The translations under genes were made by a program, and so were the position numbers. From Pampus argenteus (lineage: Eukaryota; Chordata; Actinopteri; Scombriformes; Stromateidae), in assembly GCA_036937835.1 (NCBI GenBank), contig CM072880.1, positions 16,698,001-16,762,000 of the forward strand: DNA of 64,000 nt. Direction: 5' to 3'. The notes beneath the pieces are model-generated. The model made no database searches and was not told the DNA's origin. It saw nothing but the letters and a program-made list of their open reading frames with translations. Shown here piece after piece: positions 1 to 14,500 of the stretch (the first letter of the stretch is position 1; every line of letters begins with the position of its first letter).

Positions 1-350
1 TGTCAGGCAGGCTGCTCCGGTCCTGTCAGCGCCCACCACATTGCTGAAAGTTGAAAAAAACTGATTCTTAGAGCAGACGGGAACCTGAATCGGAGTGAAG
101 GGTGGGCGTAAACTGTCAGCAGTCACTTTTTAATTCTTAAAAAAAAAAAAAAAAAGAAGTTCATCCAAACTGGCAATTAAAAAACTTCCTACTAATGAGC
201 AACTGTGTGCACTTTGCCTCCTTGAGTTCCTCATCGCTTAAGATGAGGCAGTCTTGGATTTGGGCATGGAACAAAAGAAAAACAAAGCACAGAAACCTGA
301 CTGCTTTTGTAATGCCAATTAGGTAAAAAATAAAAATAAAAAATAAATAA

Positions 351-354
<4 letters not shown>

Positions 355-387
<33 letters not shown>
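355..387. repeat. (AT)n microsatellite
   Basis: About 16 uninterrupted AT units preceded by an A-rich run of AAAAT/AAAT units (326-354). Simple sequence. The Tyr/Ile-rich minus-strand open frame across it is only the translated repeat. Confidence 0.95.
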
Positions 388-392
<5 letters not shown>

Positions 393-2085
393 TACCAGTG
401 TGTTACAACAAAGCATAGGGATATGTGATGTTATAGTTTTGGCCGCCATCCATTTAAGTTGTAGACAACAAAGTAACACATAGAAGAAAGTAGAGATTAG
501 AAAGTAGAAATATAGAGTTCCATGGTCAAGACTGTTTATCAGTCCAAAATACTAATAATTTTAATTGCACCAATTCTGCAAACGGGTTTGTACATGCAAT
601 TACTAGCACATTACTGACCAAGAAATCAACTCCAACACGAACAAAGGCAATTAAAACTTACAACGTGTTTAATGTATGTGCACCAATTAAAAAAGCAGTG
701 TTTGTTCTAGGAGATGAATACGTACACTTTGTTTTTTCTAAGCTTTTTTTTGTTTTGCGCGTAGCTAAAAAATTTTCACATTATATGACAAAACGCCAGA
801 ACAGAAGCAAAGCGACACATGTGAATCCCCTGATTGATGTTGGTTTTTACAAAAGGCTTGAATTTAGGCTAAACATGCAAGTGATAAACTTAAGATCTGT
901 TGATAACTGACTCCCGGAGTGTAATTCCAACATCATTTCTCTGTTAGTTAAAATGCAAAACATTTATGTTAATACCATATTATATTAGCAGTGTGCTGAA
1001 AAGTCTTATTGATGCTGCTACATGACCATACCTAAATGACAAAATAAGTGGCTTGACAGTGTCTTCCAAAATGACAAGAAGCAATTGCATGGATTTCAGT
1101 CTAGTTTGAGGTGTTTATATATGGGTATTTAACCTTTAGACAGCACCAACATGATGGTGGTATCATCCTTATCTCACGATGACTACACGTGGTGTAGTGA
1201 ACGCAGCAGCAGATTCTACAGATGTGTTCAAGTGCAGTATTGAGCGTAGTTCACCTGTGATTTGGCTGTGTCTTGAGCTTAATACACAATTATTGCATCC
1301 TGCATGTACAACTGATGGAGAACAGAATGAAAGTGTAAAAACATGCTTCAGCTTGCAGCTATGAACACATACAGTGCAGCTGAGACACAGGAGGGCTGTA
1401 TTGTCAATAGAAGCGCATGCCCTGATCACCATCACGCTTGAAAGAAGATGTTGACTGTTGGTACGGGACAGATGTGAACCACAGTTTCTTTTATCCTGTT
1501 GTCGTCTGAACCTTCCACCTCAAGGTCACATCGCTTTCACATTTGCACAACCATTACTCACAACTGCAGGAGGTTACATGTCAGGAAGGCAAAAAAAGAA
1601 AGCCCTTTTATGTATGAAGTAATGCTCGTGTTTTTGAGGTGTCCTTCATTAATCCCAGAATCTGTGAAGTCATGGCCACCTGTTGGGAGGGATCAGTCGC
1701 CCTTTACTCCAGAGATGCTGTTACAGGCTGAGCAACAGCTGGAGAACACGGGAACACAGATTTCACACCTGTTCTGTACTGTAGAATATTTAAAATGCTC
1801 ATACAATCAATCAATGATTGAAGCATGACGAATTTAAAAATGACAATGCCTCTTTGAGTGGGTCACTGATATCCTCTCCTTTTGTTGAGTCTCACAGCGA
1901 TTGTTCAGACTGGGGCCGAGGCAGGAGCTACTGTCCTCCCACCGATTAGCCCTGACCACAGCCAAGATGTACATTTATTGCCATGGCTGTCTGGGGCTCC
2001 TCCATGGGCTGTTTCATTAGATAGACTCGTATCATGCCCCAGAGACTCCTGGGCCCAATAACTTCAATCCTGCTCTCTCTCTGTC
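388..2085. other. Non-coding stretch, nothing recognised
   Basis: No coding exon, RNA gene or repeat that I recognise. Open frames here are short, differ between strands and show no domain signature. Confidence 0.6.
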
Positions 2086-2304
<219 letters not shown>

Positions 2305-4097
2305 GCAACAACTTTTTCCTTCAAATATTTAAGTTATAAATCATAATATAATTGATTATCTCATCATACAAACTCATCACACAGGAAACCTAATTACCTA
2401 TGTGATAAAGTCACATGAAATATGACCATGTGAGAACATTTTGCCAGCAACTGACCAGTACTTCTAATGAAAAATTCAACCATTATCTTTAATGGACCAT
2501 TGTCAGATATTCCAGACACTAGCACAGAGAACACGGTGCCAGTGCACAAAGCATCATGTCCAAAACCAGCTCAGCTCTGACCGAGGCTTCTTCAGCCAGT
2601 TTTCTCATCATCACCCTCCCACCTCTTTGTTTTCCTCTTTCGCTCTCTCTCTCAGCCTCTGGTCTCCAGCAGCGTTGGACAGTCTGTCTGCTCTGAAGTC
2701 TTCATTAGCGCCACTGGCCTGCCAAGCTGCACATGGGACAAACTGCTATTTAAGATCCTACGCTCCTCTCCCTCCACCCACATCCACCTGCCTCCTTCTC
2801 CTCCTCTCCCAAAACATCTCCATGTGAGATCCCTATTCTCCACTCTTCTTTTTGCCTGTACTCCTCTTTCCCACCTCCTCTCTTTGTTTCCCCATGTTGC
2901 TGCCAAGTAGCCAAACTAGCTCCTCTACCGGCTGCCTGGGGACTGGTGGGGATTGTGCAGAGCAGAACATAGTGTTGTTCTGATGTAGTCAGGGACAAGT
3001 CACGCATGCGGCTTTGTGTGTGCCATTTGGTCACCACAGAGGCCAGCAGCAGGGACTCCTGAACAAACACACACCTAGAGATCTGGGAGGCCCTGAACAG
3101 TTCAATGAAAGTGTGCATCACACTGAGAGACATGGAGCTCAGTGCAGCGCTCACACACGCTCACACACGCACACACACAGAAACACAGCTACTCACATAC
3201 CATTTCTATCCTATTTATTGCCTGTATTCTTCCCATCACCCCTGATACTTACAGATATATCTGCAATGAAATGATTCTACTGTATATTGTTCAATAGAGG
3301 CTTTGCATTTGGTTCATAAATCAATCATATTGATTAGACCTCACCCCAAGATGACTTTTAAAATTAAATACTAAATTAAAAAAAATACAATATTAACGTG
3401 ATGTGTGCTATACACATCTGTAACATATTACACACATTTATCCATTGATAGATAAAAAAAAAAAATCTGTATTCTGCATCATGCAGGGAACAGAGGCAGC
3501 AGAGTAGGCTTGAAGGTTACCAGTCATTTATTAAAGACCCACCTGGAGAAAATCGTATCAGCATCAGAGATACATTACAAAGTTCTTAAAAACACAACTT
3601 GTACAAGGAATCTTATAGTACGTCTGCACCCCTGGGCTGACTCCTAAGCCTCTGCAGGTTATACATATGTAGTATTGATATCTTCAGGAAATCAATGTAT
3701 TCTAAATGTGTCCTGTATCTAATGTGTCAGCCACTGTTCCAGCAAACCGTTGCTACTAACCTCTACAAAACAGGATGTATGAAAGCAAACCAGATTGAAC
3801 ATGCTGCGTCTACGCACATTAACCTGAACCTGAACTTACAGACCCTGAATACTGCAGAGCCAATACAATACGCCAGGTTATTGATTACACAAATTGATTA
3901 TGAGCAAACGAAAGCATCATCCATTCCAAAAAAATCATCCAAGTGGGACGGAGCTTTTTCAGGTGGCCCATTCATTTCTCTTCTAGCTCTTCTACAGCTC
4001 TGGGCTCTGGTTAGTTTTCCTCCTTGGTATAATTCATTTATGCAAGTCTGAACATAGCAACTGGTCTGAATTACAACCCTTTAGAGGAAGTGCTTTG
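2305..4097. other. Non-coding stretch, pyrimidine-rich patch
   Basis: Holds a C/T-rich tract around 2600-2900 and a short CA-rich patch around 3150-3180. The long minus-strand open frame at 2750-3154 is the complement of the pyrimidine tract and has no recognisable domain. Confidence 0.55.
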
Positions 4098-4144
4098 ATT
4101 CCCGCCACAAACAAAATCTGGAGCACTTTGTTTGTGGTGGGAAT
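4098..4144. repeat. Hairpin-forming inverted repeat, 18-bp arms
   Basis: The left arm (4098-4115, ATTCCCGCCACAAACAAA) is the reverse complement of 4127-4144 except at one position, which would be a G-U pair in RNA. The spacer is 11 nt. No target duplication or transposon end was recognised around it. Confidence 0.8.
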
Positions 4145-4368
4145 GTGATCCGACCTTGATCTGACCCGACAACAGTAAGTTTGAGGTGAGGTGAACAACT
4201 GATGTAGCCAGGTGCGCTTTGCATGCTGGGATGTGAATGAGTGAAATGAACAGTTGCTAGCTGCTAGCCAGAGAGGAAATCAGGGTCAACCTTGATCAGC
4301 TGGACCTTCTCTCTCCTGCCCCAGATACATCATCATGTTTTCATGCAGCTTGATCCATTTTAGTTTTA

Positions 4369-4370
<2 letters not shown>

Positions 4371-4400
<30 letters not shown>
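4371..4400. repeat. (TG)15 microsatellite
   Basis: Uninterrupted dinucleotide run. Confidence 0.95.
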
Positions 4401-4403
<3 letters not shown>

Positions 4404-6034
4404 AGCAACAACACCAAAGAATAAAACAAAAAAACAAAACATAAGTTTACCAAATCTTCCACTGATCTGGACTAAAGCACACATGCAATACATTTGTAAA
4501 CGCTGTAATATTCACAAAATGCTTCAGATAGTAATAGTATATCTAAACACCTTTAGTTTGTGGTCACATAAACTGACCAGACTTTGAGTATGTCAAACAC
4601 AATCAGATCAGAATTCTTTGTCATATTCTATATCTACAGGACTGTGTATTATATATGATTTAGTTGTCCCTTCATCTCCTAAATGTCCCTCTCCGTGGAG
4701 ACCTGTCTCTATCCATCTGTCTTTACTGGGACTTCCTGTGTTTTCACCTCTACTCTCTCTGCAGTCCACCTCCCCAGCCTTCCATCCTTTTTCATCAAAG
4801 GCGATACATGTGTTGTCCACGGTTCCCACCACCTCCAACCCCCCACCTGTGCCAAGCAGTAAGTAATGTGATCGTGTTAACCCCCGCTGTGTGTGTCTAC
4901 GTGGGCAAGTCATGCTGGGTTCGTGTCATCACCAACCCCCCCCTCCCATCCCTCACTCCCTCTGGGTGCCTGCAGGCCAGTGGTGCCCTATGCACCGCAG
5001 GTGAGCTGTCACTGCCTATCTGAGCTGCCTGACACACTGGCCCGCCAAGAATAGTCTCAACTCCGCTGTTTGCAACTGATACACACGCTCACACACACGC
5101 ATGGACATTCACACCTGCCTGCGCAAATCAAATGCACATAAAACCAGTATGAACTATCTGAGGCTTTTGGATGGAGCTTCTTATATTTTGTAGCAAATGT
5201 TCAACATATTTATTTTATTTGAATTTAGGATAATGATACTAAATAAACATCAACTCTATTATGGTTAAGGACTTCCACATTTAACATTGCACACATCACC
5301 TGCACATCAGGATGCGACAAAACAGGAGCAAAACTCGACAAAACAGTACATAGGTCACTTCAACTACAATCCTCCACTAGATGTATGAGCATTACTGTAT
5401 TTCCTCAACAGTAACTAACACAGTGTACATCTCATTCATGTTTTGTCTTACCATTGGTTGTAAATTATCTGCATTTGCAAATAATTTTTCATAGCCAGTG
5501 ACTTAAACAATCAGTGACTAAAATCAATTTTAGTGTGCGTGTTTCTATTGTTTTTCACTTACCAGTTCAAAATAATACGAATCCATGACAATTATTCCAC
5601 TTCAATTTCTCCTGTGTAAGCATAATGTGTGCCAAGTCCTTATTATAGTGGATTTTTTTTATTCATGTACATAAACGTTATCGCAAAAAACGAGTGACTT
5701 TCCATTTTTCAACTGCCACATATTGGCATTTCATAAAAACTGGGATTTGGGATCGTCGGTGTTGTCTGCCTTCCATCCTTAGAGGTTATTGATTTAGTTA
5801 CACTGAGTCAGGCATAAGTCTTGGGGTCACAGTGAAGGTTGCAGTAAACAATAACCAGAGAAGACACTGTCTCCTGTCTTTGAGACACAGAGCAGCTAAG
5901 GTTAGAAAATGAAAACTTGACTCCCTAGACAACACGACAGGTGGTTGTGTAATCAGATAGCGGTGGCACCAGACTCTACTGCTTTGTTGTCTAACGAACT
6001 AATCGACTAATTCTGCATACTAAACTTCTTCCCC
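4401..6034. other. Non-coding stretch, nothing recognised
   Basis: No exon or element recognised. Proline/serine-rich frames at 4618-5023 lie over C/T-rich sequence and conflict between strands. Confidence 0.5.
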
Positions 6035-6562
6035 GAGGTTTCTGTGCTGTCTCGTCCAGCAGGTTCTTGTGGACTGTGTCTGCTGCTGTGGTCCTGCATG
6101 GCGTCTACTGCATGTGTTGTCACCGTCATCATTGTTACCATATCCCCATTACAGATTATAGTTATGTAATGATTTGCTGCTGTGCATCTGTGTCTTTACC
6201 ACTAGTTTCACTGTTGCTGTAATAATTCATCATTCATTGTAACCTATTCTTATCATCCATTGTGATTCATTATAATTCATTGTGAGTGTACAATATGTGT
6301 GTGTTGATTTGTTCTGTACATGTGACATCATTGCACGTCTGTCCGTCCTGGGAGAGGGATCCCTCCTCTGTGGCTCTTCCTGAGGTTTCTTCCACCTTTT
6401 TCCCTGTTAAAAGGTTTTTTGGTGGGCAAGTTTTTCCTCACTAGAATCGAGGGTCTAAGGACAGAGGGTGTCACTCCCTGTACAGATTGTAAAGCCCTCT
6501 GAGACAAACGTATTTTGTAATTTTGGGCTATATAAATAAAATTTGATTGATTGATTGATACT
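6035..6562 (+). repeat. Dispersed retroposon-like repeat, family A copy 1
   Basis: The longest of five related copies in this window (others at 37.3, 39.9, 48.1 and 59.2 kb). It ends in an AATAAA-like stretch followed by a TTGATTGATTGA simple tail, as the 3' ends of fish LINEs and SINEs do. The 3' 200 bp (6330-6545) is nearly identical to the other copies. The 5' part (6040-6110) is matched by copy 4. The minus-strand open frame at 6328-6609 recurs in copy 5 and is a shadow of the repeat. I cannot name the family without a repeat library. Confidence 0.85.
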
Positions 6563-9539
6563 GAAGATACACTGAGATTGACCATCTTTGGGTTTATTAT
6601 TTTTAACATATCTTGTTGGCGATTTGAAGCCTGACCACAGAAGGCGAGATGGCGCTATGCACTATGTTGTATTGTAACTGTTGCATTTCTACATTCGCGT
6701 TGATCAAGCTTCCATAAACTATTCAGCATATGACATCAAAGGCTCATGATCACCTTCCTCACCGGTGTGTTGACCATTAATGCTCCAAAACTTCCATTTC
6801 CATAGATCATGGACAATCTCATAATAGTGAAAAGACTTATTTTTACTTTTACAAAACACAGTAACATATTGTGTTTCATAATTTACAATTTACTACTGAA
6901 ATTCACCAATCTGGTTAAGCATAACATTTTAATTTTATATGTTGTGTTTTTAAAGCTGATTCGGTGCTACTGTACAGCAGAAAGTCCTTCTGCAGAGTGA
7001 AATATCACTCAAAGCTAACAAATTGTGACTGTATGACAGGCTTTCAGATGCACACAAGAGACAAACCCCAGGATGTTTTCCTCGTAACAATGAGCTGAAA
7101 TGCCTCCTACTGTATAATCAAGGCGAAGGCAAGAGTCCAACCTTCAAAGAGCAAAGCAATCACAGCTCCCCTTAAGGCCTGTTACGGCTATAGGTCAACA
7201 GTCCAGCTCAGTTCCCGACAACAGGAAATACATGGCTTTATTTTGTTGACTGAGTGGTGGTTGTGTGTGTGTGTGTGTGTGTATGTGACAGAAAGAGAGA
7301 GAGGGGTGTGGAGAAATCTGGAGAAAAAGAAAATCAGAGCAAAGAAGAGGCAAAGCCAGCTCCTGACCCTGACTGTGAATGACTTCTCCCTTCTAGTTTG
7401 TTAGGAAACACTGTCCTTATCTATATGTGTGTCTTCCCTACAATTTCTACATTTTATGGTGTATATTAACAATAAATGACAAATATAGGAATCAATCTAA
7501 GCAACCACAGCATTTTCTCTGTGGGATATAACATTATAATCACATGCAGGTTCACATTTTAATATCTCTGCTATGGCAATGAGAGTTTCTTTTAAAACAC
7601 ATTATATATATATATATATATGAATTATGTGAAGAGTATTGTTTTCTTGGCGACAGAGTAATGACAAGCTGTTCTTGTATGTGTTTGGTATGTTGTTTTC
7701 TGTAGTGTCTCCTAGCATACTGAGCTGTGGGGATGGAGGAAGATGGTGGTGAGATTTTGTGTTACAGAGTCCCAAAAAGAGTGAACCGGTTGGCAGGCCC
7801 AGAGTGCGTGAAACTAATTATCTGTTGCTCGTATTTGTGCATTTGGAGTGTCTGTGTCTGTGTTTTCCAGTCCCATTTTGTACATTTTATATTGAGTAAT
7901 ATGTACTCTGTGGATAATTTGGTATTGTTTCCACTGTAAGTGTGTATTGGTACATTATTATTTATAGACCCAGAAGTCTGTTGAGATGGTTAGTTAGTTA
8001 GTTAGTGTTCCAGCGAGCTGTTACACAATGATCTGAGGTTGATACAAGTCTGATTGTAGGTGGTTGGAGGTTCATTTAAATTTGTAAATTGAATTATTTT
8101 GGAAGAAACGTGTGAAATTAATTGGCATTACATTTAAAACATATGTGGGGTAGTGTTTTCATCAAGTATGTTCAGGGTCATTGTCATTGCATTTCGCTAA
8201 ATCTACATAAAAGCATTATACACAGACTCACATGATGACAATAATTATAAAAAAAAAAGAAAGAAGAAAAAAGTTTCTCTCACAGGCCACAAGGGGAGAG
8301 GTAAGAAACAACAAATATGTGTTGACTGTAACGTATGCCCCCTGACATTTCCCCCTGCACACCCTGACAGCCAGAATATGGCCTTGTTGGCAGGACAACA
8401 TTTTTTGTTACGCAAATCAACTGATGACTACCACCATCACAAACACTACTAGTTTTGATCGGCTTGTAGTTTAGCCATCACATGAATTAAGTATGTAATT
8501 TCAGTCTTGTGGGAAGACTAGTCAAGAAGACAGTGTCACCAGATGATTCATTTAGTAGACATTCCGGAGCTTTCCATCATATCACATGATCTTCATCCCT
8601 CGTTAAAGTTTGCCTGGTTGTTTTTTCATCTGATCTCAGGACAGTAACAAAGAGATGACTAGCGAGTTATATTGAAGCGATTTACCATGGATGTCATCTT
8701 CATGATGTCGGCATGGTTACTAAGGTCAATTAAACGTTTTGCCAGTTTAAACGTTGTGCGAGTTAATTTACAACAACCAGTACAGCTGCATCCCTGTTTA
8801 CCACACTTGTCGCTATTCTTAGTATCTAGTTAGTTAGCTATGTGGGAAGACAATCACAATGTCATAACTAGAGGAAGGCTAGTAACCTTGTTTCTCGCTG
8901 TCCTGCTACTGGTACAGCCATGTCTGGACAAGCTGCAGAGGGAATTCCCTGTTTAGACAAATGCAATGAACAGCACGACTTATTTTTGGTCATTTGCAGT
9001 ATCACAAATGTCCATTATCTTACTTCTGGAACAGTACAGTTCAGTTCACGATTTCTCTATGTTGTTGTTTCTTATACAACTTCTGAGCCCTCCCATCACT
9101 ATGTAACAAATTACACATCCGTACATAAATAATAATTGTGTGGATTCTTTAGATTTCCACAGGCAACCAGTGCTGATTGATCAGTCTGGATTAATTATCT
9201 AGCATCAGCTCCATGTGGTTGTTGAACTTCGATATAATGCTTTTCATCCCCTTTCTCTCCTCTTCTTCCTCTCTTCCACTCCTCTCCCCCCTTTGCTTTG
9301 AGGCTTAGAAAATAAAAGTTGCTTTCATTGTTAAAGTCACACAGACAATTTGTTTGAAAATGTCAGTCTGTGCAGCACTGCTGAGGAGAGAATTATTTCT
9401 ACTTATCGCTCTTCTGATATCCCTCCCTTCCAGCTTTGCTTAATTCTTTCCCTTGATTTCCTCCTCCCATCCCTTCTACTTATTTGGCATTAACATATAA
9501 CTGCTGTGAGCCCTGCCGTAAACACAATGGGAGGCTCAC
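6563..9539. other. Non-coding stretch with minor simple repeats
   Basis: Contains a (GT)n run at 7262-7282, a short (TA)n at 7603-7621, a few TTAG units around 7990-8005 and an A-rich run near 8250. No coding signal was recognised. Confidence 0.55.
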
Positions 9540-9567
9540 TGTGTGTGTGTGTGTGTGTGTGTGTGTG
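9540..9567. repeat. (TG)14 microsatellite
   Basis: Uninterrupted dinucleotide run. It gives the Thr-His repeat in the minus-strand frame. Confidence 0.95.
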
Positions 9568-11446
9568 CCACTGTGTAAGCTGGGGTGCCTTTGATCCGAT
9601 AAAAACCTCTAATTTGGATGGTTGAATGAGTTTACATACTTTTTTCTTTTCCTCCATGCCTCTGCTTTTCTTTGGCTTCCCATTCACACTTAGCTTGGTT
9701 CTGCTGCTGAAGACGTTCAGCTGAGTTTTCACGATGTGGACCAAACCGATGTTACAAGAAGGGAATGTTTTGACAATTGGCTTTGTCAAATTTGGTTTGA
9801 GATTTCTTCATCGCCTTTGCGCGGCAGACCATTAGATTAAGACTACGCTCGTGTAAATCCTTTTTCACTCCTCACATGATTGATGTTCTGTTTCAAAGTA
9901 AAGCAGCAACAAACAAGTTTCCACGGAGCGGGGGCTGAATAGCATGCCATTCATCACTGGCATGCTTGGCCTTTTACATGAGTGCCACAAACAGTCTGTG
10001 GATGGAAAATATTTTCAGACTCAGTTATCAAATAGGCATTTTATTATAAAAACATTTCACTTTTGATTTAATTCAAATTGATTTGAAGCATTTGCCTAAA
10101 AGGTTCTTTTTGTTTTGTTTTTTTTTTTGATTGAATTTTCCGGGTACAAACAAAAACACAGCAGCCCTCGAGTAGTGTCGCAATAAGCACGGCTTCATAT
10201 CTGACAATGTTAGAATCACTCTGAAAATGGAAGGAGACAAATGTAATATATTACTGATACTATATGTTAATAAACATCCTTTCTCTGTATATGTTTATGC
10301 AACTGAAATAATGTTCAGGAAGTATGCTCATGTTAAATTATTAAGTTTTATCTGTATATGCCAACATACGTTTTAAAGAAAATGGTGGACATGGTTAAAT
10401 AACCAACAATGCGTACGGCGACTATATGAGACTTGAAGAATGAGAGGTATATTTGCATCAAATTGCATCTGTCCTATTTACTTAAAGACGAACTGGAAAC
10501 TGCACATGGCCTCATGCGATATCTGTTTCAATGTGTTCCTGTTTAGAGGCAATAGCTGCTGCACCTGATTGATCACTGCAGACTGACCGCTGCAGCAAAG
10601 GAAATTGTATCTAAAAGTTGACGTCTGGAAAAGCAGGTGCAAGTCTGCAGCAGCTTCATCGGCTTCACACACATGGCGGGTGAAAGACTAAAGTCGGGTT
10701 GTAACACAGAGAGAGAAAGGCGCGTCTCCTACACTGGTTTTTCATATCTCATTTAATCTTGGATCTTTTTGTTGAGCTCATATCAGGATATTAATTGTTA
10801 TCACATACAGACTTACTCGTATTAATTCATTAACAGTTTCTCATCAAATCTTCAAAAGCACAAATAAATGAAGCCATTACACTGATGGTCCGCATTCATC
10901 TTTCCACGTGTGAATGCATGTAGTTATTTCCTAAGATTTGGTGTATTTAATAGGGAGAGACACGAGATTTCCGCAGGTTTTAATTAGGGATGTCCTGATA
11001 ATTTTGTTTCTGGCCACAATCCTGATCACAGTCCTTTTAATACTGGGCATCTGCCAATACCGAGTGTGATCTTATAATTACATAGCAGCTGAAGATAAGC
11101 AATGCTGATCTAGTATGTATCTGCCACAGTGAAATGACAGGTGCAGCTTTCTGATTTTGGCACACATTTTTCACCAGCTACTTAATCCAAATACTGAAGG
11201 TTCTTGTCCCAAACTATTAAATTATTATTATTGACATAACGTGAATAAAAGTTGCGTAGTCTCGCTTTGACTGGAGAACGTGCTTCCTGAAATGAACATG
11301 ATGTGAGATTCCAGAGAGAACAGAACTACAGGAACACTTGCAACTGAACAGCGGCATGAAGATTCTTCCCTCACACGTGATGTTGGGCTGACAAAACGAC
11401 AGCAACAGGTTTCATTCGGGTGTGCTATTACGTTATTCAAATAATT
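9568..11446. other. Non-coding; possible DNA-transposon relic near 11 kb
   Basis: Mostly featureless. Around 10,985-11,080 the wording (GGGATGTCCTGAT..., then CTGGGCATCTGCCAATACCGAG) resembles the ends of a hAT-type element common in fish, but it is diverged and I see no paired terminus. Confidence 0.3.
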
Positions 11447-11518
11447 AATGTTAATTACTGACAGCTGACATAACCTGCTGTCAATGTTAATTACTGACAG
11501 CTGACATGACCTACTGCT
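11447..11518. repeat. 36-bp tandem duplication (2 units)
   Basis: Units 11,447-11,482 and 11,483-11,518 are adjacent and differ at only a few positions near their 3' ends. Each contains ATTACTGACAGCTGACAT. The 36-bp length keeps frame, so a minus-strand open frame reads through both. Confidence 0.9.
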
Positions 11519-14500
11519 AAGCAAAGGAAGTGATGATCAGCGGCGGCTAAAAATGAGAAGCTGCTAGCTGAAGGTTTTCTACACTTCTGTTCTTTGCTAA
11601 TGAGAAACGTAGTTAGAGTCAGAGTTAAGTGAATCTGGGACATCGGAATTCAGAGACACTTACACTGGTGTGACCAAATATGCTTTTGTTTTTAATTTTC
11701 ACTCCTAAATAAGCGAAATGCTTCACCGTAGGCTGTTGTAAATGAGAGTAAAGAGAGTAATGAGTAATGCCTGCTTCTGCTACATTATGGCCTGTCTACT
11801 TTAGAGTGGGTGAAAACTATCTATCCCACAGATTTGAATCTGCACAATCAAACAGTTGGGAAGAGAATTAGAAAAAAAAAGGGACATAAGAAATCCATCC
11901 ACCCATTTAAGGTTGCAGCAGTAAGCAAGGTAAACAAGTTGGAATATATAATCCTCTGCAGCTTGTATCGCCTTTCAGTTGGATGTTATGTCCTGGTTGT
12001 GGGAAATGGAATGTGTGATAGGAAAAATCATTTGAGCTAGGATACAGGCAAAACTCTTTAAAAGGCAAATAAAACATTGCATGTTAATGATTGTTAACGG
12101 CGTTATGTCGTGTAGTTATGTAATTTTGTCACTTTAATGACTCCATAAAGCCCCAAAACACCCCCACTCGTGAATGAATGCTGAACACACATATGCAAAT
12201 GCTTGTGTGCGCACACACACAGGGGTCTTTTATTTACATCCAAGTAGAAACAATAACTCATCATCATCATCATAATACATATACATACATGCACAATGTC
12301 TGCTCCTCAACATGGGACACCTGGCATTATAGTATGTCTAGTATGTCAAGAAAACAAATGGAATTAAGGCATCCAACACACACACACACACACACAAACA
12401 CACTGTCACACTATCAATGCTCGCTTCATACCATTCATTAACTATTCTTTTCAGTTAATTAAAACTCAGATAGAATAAGGCTTATCTGGAGAGTCACTTT
12501 GAGCTAACTGCTGAAACATACACACACATTCAACTTACACTCATCATAGTGGAAGCCATTCACTGGGCTTATCTTCCCATGCAAAGACTATCAAATTTGC
12601 ATCACACGCAGGGAATCTTTGTCTGTCTGCTATACTTTACACGCTTGCTATACACTTGCTACACACACGCACACGCACACATTCTGAGTTGAGTCTCGGA
12701 CCATGTGAGATAAGATGTGCCTATCATCCAAAAATCACAGGCATGCACAAATGTATCTGGAGAAGCCATCTCCAGGAACTGACACATCGCTCCATTGATG
12801 TGTGTGAGAGTCAGCCGCTACCGAAGGATTAAAAACCAAACACTCGATGTTTCAAATGTGACAGGAAGCCACCTGTGTTGTGTCTGTCTAAAGGGTTTTC
12901 TGTATTTGTCTGCCTGGCGGATGCGCTTCCATTCGCTGGGAAAATTCAGCGTTTGACTAACAGCGAGTATTTGGACGCTTTTTGTGTAGGAGGCAGGGCA
13001 GCGTCGCTGTTTTACCTTGTTCACTGACAGTCACAACAAATTGTTTTCTCTTGTAGAAAAGCCAAGCTGTGCCACATCGTTTGTGTATTTAAAAACTGCA
13101 TTTTCCCAGTGCCAGTGCCCCCATGCTGAGTTAAATGAAGGCATTTATTCTCCAACTGAATCGGGCCTGCAGATATGCTTTCATTAGGACTCCGATTAGC
13201 ATAGTGCTTGTTACCGCTGGGCCTGTTAGGGAAACAGAGCTGACTGTCTGTCTCTACACGTCCCCTCATTACAAACAACATGGAAATCATCTCTAGAATG
13301 CAGTTATGCACGTCACAGATAGGACACATAGGTTAGAGTTTAATGGCTTAAGAAAAGAATGATGGCTGGTTTAAATGTGGCTGAGCATATGGACAAATAG
13401 TAGAGAGATTTACAAATTCTGGGCATTTTCATCTCCAGTGCGCTCTGGCAGTTAACAAGAGAGAGACAGACAATAGTTCAAATAGTTCAGTGAAAATGTG
13501 AAAAGCTGCTGAGAGACTCTGAGTAGAAAACTACACAGAATAGAACACGAGTTGTGATGCTACATGGAGCTTTCTGGCTTTAATCTTTTAACCTACCAGT
13601 CATGTTTAAGCCAAGGACGGCAGTGTGTAAAAGAGTGATGTGATACAATGAAACTGTTGGATAAAGTGCGTGTTCATTGTCTATCCTTTTCCTGTTTGTG
13701 TCAAATAATCAAAGAATCCCTGCCATTAGGTGTGGAAGTTATACGCTTTAACATTAATAATATCTTGAGGATTGTTTTTAATGCATCTGATCCTGATCTG
13801 TCTTCTTATTGGTTACAGTCTGAGCTGTGACCCCTACGCCATGATGCAGCCAGCCGTCCAGTCGCTGTGGCTTCTGTTCTGTCACTGACACATGTACATA
13901 CATAGATACATGTATGACTTTACCATTTTATTACATTACACATTAAAATGAAAAAAATCTGAATCTGAATGAATAAAAATCTTTTTTTTTTGAGTGGGAA
14001 GCAAGACATTCTTTTCAGAAATTGGTGAGAGGTAATGATTCAACCTCAGTGTTCACAATGCGGATGTTACATTGCTGCGAAGCACATTCATTTTTTTATT
14101 TTTTTTCTGTTAGATGTTTATAAGTTTATAAGGTTTGACTGTAGAAATTATAAAAATGAACTATTCAGAAAAAAACATTGTGACATGAATTATAAGGTCA
14201 GGATCTCTGCACTGGTCATATCCCTGAAGGTCAAGTCACATTTCATGGACAGTTAGGTTCACCCCTGTAAGCGATGAAGCAGGAGTCTGATACCCCATTA
14301 GAGTCGATGTTAATTCGCCCTCCCCCCTTCTCCTTTGAAGTAGCATTAGCGCTTTTGTTTGTCTTATTTTCTCATAAGAGCTTTGGAAGTATTGACGTGG
14401 TCAACCAATTATTCAGTTCTAACTGGAACAACATTGCTTGTAATAACTTTTAAATTATTATTTTGCTGAGTCTGGATTCATTCATTGCTCCACAGTAGAA

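Noticed and set aside
4618..5023. Proline-rich exon candidates
   Set aside because: Open in several frames over C/T-rich sequence; no consistent splice sites or domain.
6328..6609. 93-codon minus-strand frame that recurs almost identically at 59,195-59,467
   Set aside because: Recurrence comes from the dispersed repeat (copies 1 and 5). The frame runs antisense to the repeat's own orientation and is interrupted or altered in other copies, so it is not a conserved gene.
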